64,000 bases of DNA. Source: Theristus sp. LFF4_11 (taxonomy: Eukaryota; Nematoda; Chromadorea; Monhysterida; Xyalidae). The notes below the pieces were generated by a model. The model saw only the letters and a list, made by a program, of their open reading frames with translations. It had not been told where the DNA came from and did not search any database. The stretch lies in NCBI GenBank assembly GCA_030248135.1, contig JASANC010004156.1:33991-97990 (forward strand), written 5' to 3'. Positions 60,668 through 64,000 of the stretch are shown one piece after another (the stretch's first letter is position 1; each line of letters starts with the position of its first letter). Both the position numbers and the translations under genes were made by a program.

Positions 60668-61710
60668 AGGGTTGTTAAACAAAAATCAATTTTTTTTTCA
60701 AAAAAAGTGATTAAAAAACAAAAATGCCGATTAAAAAAAAATTCGAAAAATGTTCCTCTAATATGCTCTGAAAACCTCTGGTCCCACGTTACCATAGGTT
60801 GGACCCCCCCCTCACTTTTTGGTCGGCACCCCCCCCCCCCCCACGGCCAGTACCGTGGGCCCAAACAAATTTTCGAAGGGGGGGGGTATGGTGCCGTGGG
60901 GGGGGGGGGTGCCGACCAAAAAGTGAGGGGGGGGGGTCCAACCTATGGTAACGTGGGACCCCCCCAGGGGGGTCCCATGGGGGGTGCATTTTTTCAAAAT
61001 TTTCTGTGGGGGGTCCACCCCCCCACCCCCCATGAAATTTTTTCGCTTAAATTTTAAAGGAAAAACGCTAAATTTAGCTGCAAAATCTTTGAAATTACAA
61101 TGAAGACGGTCAAGTTATCATATATTCCTCATATATTATAGACTTTATACACAAAAAATCATTATTTTCGAAAAAAAATTTAGGGTGTGCAGAAAATTTT
61201 GGGGGGGGGGGGGTCTCCGCCAGACAAAATTTCATGGGGTGTGTGGGGGGGTGTCGGCCAAATTTTCGAGGGGGGGGTCCAATTGGGGGGGGGGGTGCCC
61301 GGTTTTAGGGGGGGGTGGCACGGTGCCCCCCCCACCCCCCCCCCACCCGACGGTCTCTGGTGCTCTGGGGGGTGTACCCCCCACCCCCCCGCCCACGGTA
61401 CTGCCCACGGCACCATACCCCCCCCCCTGCGAAACTTGTTTTGGGCCCACGGTACTGGTTACGTTGTCTGGTTGCCGTTTCGTGTCCTGCCGTCGCGACA
61501 CATCATCAGAATTGATCGAATTTCAAGCCGGTATGTGTATTTTCACTTGGGCTGGGGGACAATTAGTGACGTTTTGGGGGTCAAAACACTAGAAGAGGTA
61601 TGGTAACGGTTTGGAAAAGGGGTAATTGAGGTCACCAAAACAAAATCTCCAAAGTTCCGCCATACGGTAGTCATTCCGGAGGCGCTTGCATATCATATGT
61701 GGTTCTTCGA
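60668..61710. mobile_element. TAGGGTTGTT-family element interrupted by G-run elements
   Basis: It starts TAGGGTTGTTAAACAAAAAT and follows the family to about 60780. It resumes at about 61460 with ACGTTGTCTGGTTGCC and runs to CATATGTGGTTCTTCGAA at 61710. A G-run element separates the halves and another follows at 61711. Confidence 0.75.
60785..61460. repeat. G-run/C-run inverted-repeat element
   Basis: CCAGTACCGTGGGCCCAAAC at 60846 and the inverse GTTTTGGGCCCACGGTACTGG at 61438-61458 form its ends. Between them are many runs of 8-14 G or C, the palindrome GTTGGACCCCCCCTC/GAGGGGGGGTCCAAC and the dispersed 170-bp block. Related pieces lie at 6363-6580 and 61711-61890. Confidence 0.7.
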
Positions 61711-61900
61711 ACCAGTACCGTGGGCCCAAACAAATTTTCGAAGGGGGGGGGTATGGTGCCGTGGGGGGGGGTGCCGACCAAAAAGTGAGGGGGGAGTCCA
61801 ACCTATGGTAACGTGGGACCCCACCCCCCAGGGGGGTCCCATGGGGGGTGCATTTTTTTAAAAATTTCTGTGGGGGGGTCCCCCCCCCCACCCCCCGAGG
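61711..61900. repeat. Second G-run element, partial
   Basis: Repeats CCAGTACCGTGGGCCCAAAC, the GTATGGTGCCGTGG segment and the CCCATGGGGGGTGCATTTTT segment of the element at 60846, then stops in a C run. Confidence 0.7.
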
Positions 61901-63190
61901 GTAAGGGGAAAAAAAATCCGGATTTTTTTTTTAAATTAAAAAAAAAATTTAAAAAAAAAAATTTTTTTACAAGTTAGGTTCGTTCGAAGCGTCTCGTCGA
62001 GCTGAGTTCATCTAGACTATTTTCAGAACGATCCGGGAAACTATAAGAGCGAAAATCGTGTTTTATTGAAATTATGTCCATTTCATAGAGGGAAAGTTGC
62101 ATTTTCAACAGTAAAACAGGGCAATTTTTCACGTGTACTTGAATATTGAACCGTTCTTAGTGGTTCCTCTTTAGAAAATTACCAAAATTTGACTGTGTTC
62201 AAAAATTCCTGTTTGCTGTAGCTAAGTCGGCAACCCCTGTCGACCCGGTCGCCCCCCCCCCAAGACACTTACTTTCAGGTTCAACCAGCTGTGCTATCTG
62301 CCACATGGCGAGAGCCCACTCTTCAAATCATCGTATCGAAAACACGTACCATGATTTCGCGATCACGTTGCGGGCAACTGACAGACGCAAGTTTAACACG
62401 TTAGTTTAGCTCAGCACGCAAGTTTTAACATGTGGCCATGTTATCGGGTATCTGAAAAACGGTCGTGTGATGTGGTATTAACCAACATCTCCGCTCAAAT
62501 TGTTTAACAATATATCGCACAACTCCATTGTAGACCTATAACATACGCCAATCAACAAGATATCATGTTCATCTCATGGCCTACCGACTGAAAAACATGT
62601 TCTAAGTTGCAAGAAAACGATTTCTGAAACGATATTTCAATTCAGTTAAGTCATTTCAACGCTAAAAATTGACTCTAGAAGTCATCCAAATCGAAAAACA
62701 TGGAGTACGTCGGTCAAAATGACCAAATAATGACATTTACCTAAGCACACAAAGAAGTTGGGAAGAAAATTTGGTTTGAACTTTCAAAAAATTATGCCAT
62801 AAATCGAATTTTCAGAGCAAAGTAGAAGAAAAAATTTTCAATTTTTTTTTTAAGTTTGAAAAAAAAATCCAAATTTAAAAAAAAAACGAAAAAAAAATAA
62901 AATTTTTTTTTTAAAGCCCTTAACCCTACACTCCCCCCATGATATTTTTTGCTTAAATTTTGAAGGAAAAACGCTAAATTTTGTTGCAAAATCTTTGAAA
63001 TTACAATGAAGATGGTCAAGTTATCATATATTCAGCTTATATTATGGACTTTATAAACAAAAAATCATGATTTTCGAAAAAAATTTAAGGGTGTGCAGAA
63101 AATTTTGAGGGGGGGGTCTCCGCCAGACAAAATTTCATGGGGGGTGTGGGGGGGTGTCGGCCAAATTTTCGAGGGGGGGGGTCCGATGGG
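61900..63190. other. No gene seen; third copy of the dispersed 170-bp block at 62940-63110
   Basis: AT-rich with long A and T runs. Unique-looking sequence from 61980 to 62760 has no coding resemblance. The 62940-63110 block repeats 61030-61200. Confidence 0.5.
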
Positions 63191-63193
63191 AGG

Positions 63194-63312
63194 AATCATA
63201 GACGAAAGACCGCACGTACCAAAAGACCGCACGTGCCAAAAGACCGCAAGACCAAAATACCGCAGATTGGTGTGGAACCAAAATACCGCACGTGCCAAAA
63301 GACCGCACGAGC
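63194..63312. repeat. Tandem array of a ~17-bp unit, one arm visible
   Basis: About seven units of ACCGCACGTGCCAAAAG, with a few ACCAAAATACCGCA variants. Unit length, GC/AT balance and degeneracy resemble the arms of the two fold-back elements. Any opposite arm would lie beyond the right edge. Confidence 0.7.
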
Positions 63313-63459
63313 ATTTAGAAAGTCGGTTCCGTTGATTCTATTTCGATTTTACAATTGCATCAAGCAACATTCGTATCATTTCTTGTGATAAATTGTGTTG
63401 TTTTCGTTTGTTCATTGTTCGAGTTTCACTTTTACGCAACAAAATGTTTTTTTCCTGGT

Positions 63460-63528
63460 TCAGTGGATTTGGAACACGGCCAAATAGCGTTTTCGAGGTT
63501 CAGTGGATTTGGAACACGGCCAAATAGT
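63460..63528. repeat. Short direct repeat (two copies)
   Basis: GGTTCAGTGGATTTGGAACA followed by CGGCCAAATAG occurs twice in succession. Confidence 0.85.
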
Positions 63529-63582
63529 AAAAATGATTGTGGACACAGCCTTTAAAACTCACTTTTGTTTGATAATCTCTCA

Positions 63583-64000
63583 CGGATTATCAAAATTGGA
63601 TGGGGGAATCGTGAGCTAAGCTAGGCGACGTTTTCTGTTGACAATCTGCTCGTTTCACCGTGTGTATCGCGCGCGCCGACCTGTCACGCAGCACTGCCGG
63701 CGCTGTGCTTGACCGATTTCGACGAACGACAGCTCAATCAATTCAGCAGAACACAGGCAACACGATGATGTGTCGCTTGTGGTTAGTTCCAATCATTTTT
63801 TCAAAAACCAAAAAAATCCAAAATCACCATAAATTTGTGTTTTGTCATTTTTCACACTTTTTTTATTGCAAAGCAACCGATGCTGAATAAGAAACAACAA
63901 CCCAAAACAAACGACATATCAACGTGTTCCCGCTGCTCTGCTTAGTAGAATGAGTCACGGATGATCGAAATTGGCTGGGGGAATCGTGAGCTGGGCGACG
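63583..64000. repeat. Direct repeat of ~48 bp at the right edge
   Basis: TCACGGATTATCAAAATTGG with GGGGGAATCGTGAGCT and GGCGACG (63583-63637) is repeated at 63955-64000. The DNA between shows no gene. This may be the start of a larger tandem structure outside the window. Confidence 0.65.

Noticed and set aside
60509..61606. Gly/Pro-rich open frames over the G-run elements
   Set aside because: Low-complexity translations of G and C runs appear in several frames on both strands.

Overview
The window is eukaryotic and most likely nematode. Genes are broken by many GT-AG introns, coding exons are GC-richer than the surrounding DNA, and several start codons sit a few to some tens of bases downstream of a strong splice acceptor, as expected for spliced-leader trans-splicing. 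The gene families also fit: a nematode-type globin-like protein, a CRAL-TRIO+GOLD protein, a lustrin-type Cys-rich secreted protein and a short SmB. The exact taxon cannot be told from the sequence.

Twelve gene models are supported. Left to right: a TCP11-like gene (minus, 3' end outside the window); a repeat-filled gap from about 3.7 to 17.6 kb; a CRAL-TRIO/GOLD lipid-binding protein (plus, 17.6-19.4 kb); a calexcitin-like EF-hand protein (plus, 21.4-26.3 kb), convergent with a globin that has a long glutamine-rich N-terminus (minus, 26.6-30.4 kb); an EGF-repeat membrane protein (plus, 33.0-36.3 kb); a chymotrypsin-fold serine protease with a C-terminal PAN/apple-like module (plus, 37.2-39.7 kb); a MIF/D-dopachrome tautomerase only 305 bp further on; a predicted secreted protein of unknown family (41.3-43.1 kb); a His-rich single-pass membrane protein (46.7-47.5 kb); a lustrin/Gln-rich secreted protein (minus, 48.0-50.4 kb); an unidentified large minus-strand gene (51.8-56.8 kb); and the spliceosomal core protein SmB (minus, 57.4-60.3 kb). 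Exon boundaries were set by hand, and phases close across every listed junction.

The rest is dominated by mobile DNA. At least four hAT-like families with 8-bp target-site duplications (TSDs) are visible, often nested. A TA-flanked MITE family of about 170 bp has four or five copies. There is also a mariner-like element with about 115-bp inverted repeats, a decayed hAT transposase, a retroelement integrase zinc-finger remnant, and G-run/C-run repeats.

The most unusual structure is a pair of fold-back elements. Each has arms made of inverted arrays of a 15-16 bp GC-rich unit, and each fills much of an intron: one in the calexcitin gene, one in the lustrin-type gene. A third array of the same style lies near the right end with only one arm in view. 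No obvious functional link joins the neighbouring genes. They look like an ordinary chromosomal arm with heavy intronic transposon load.
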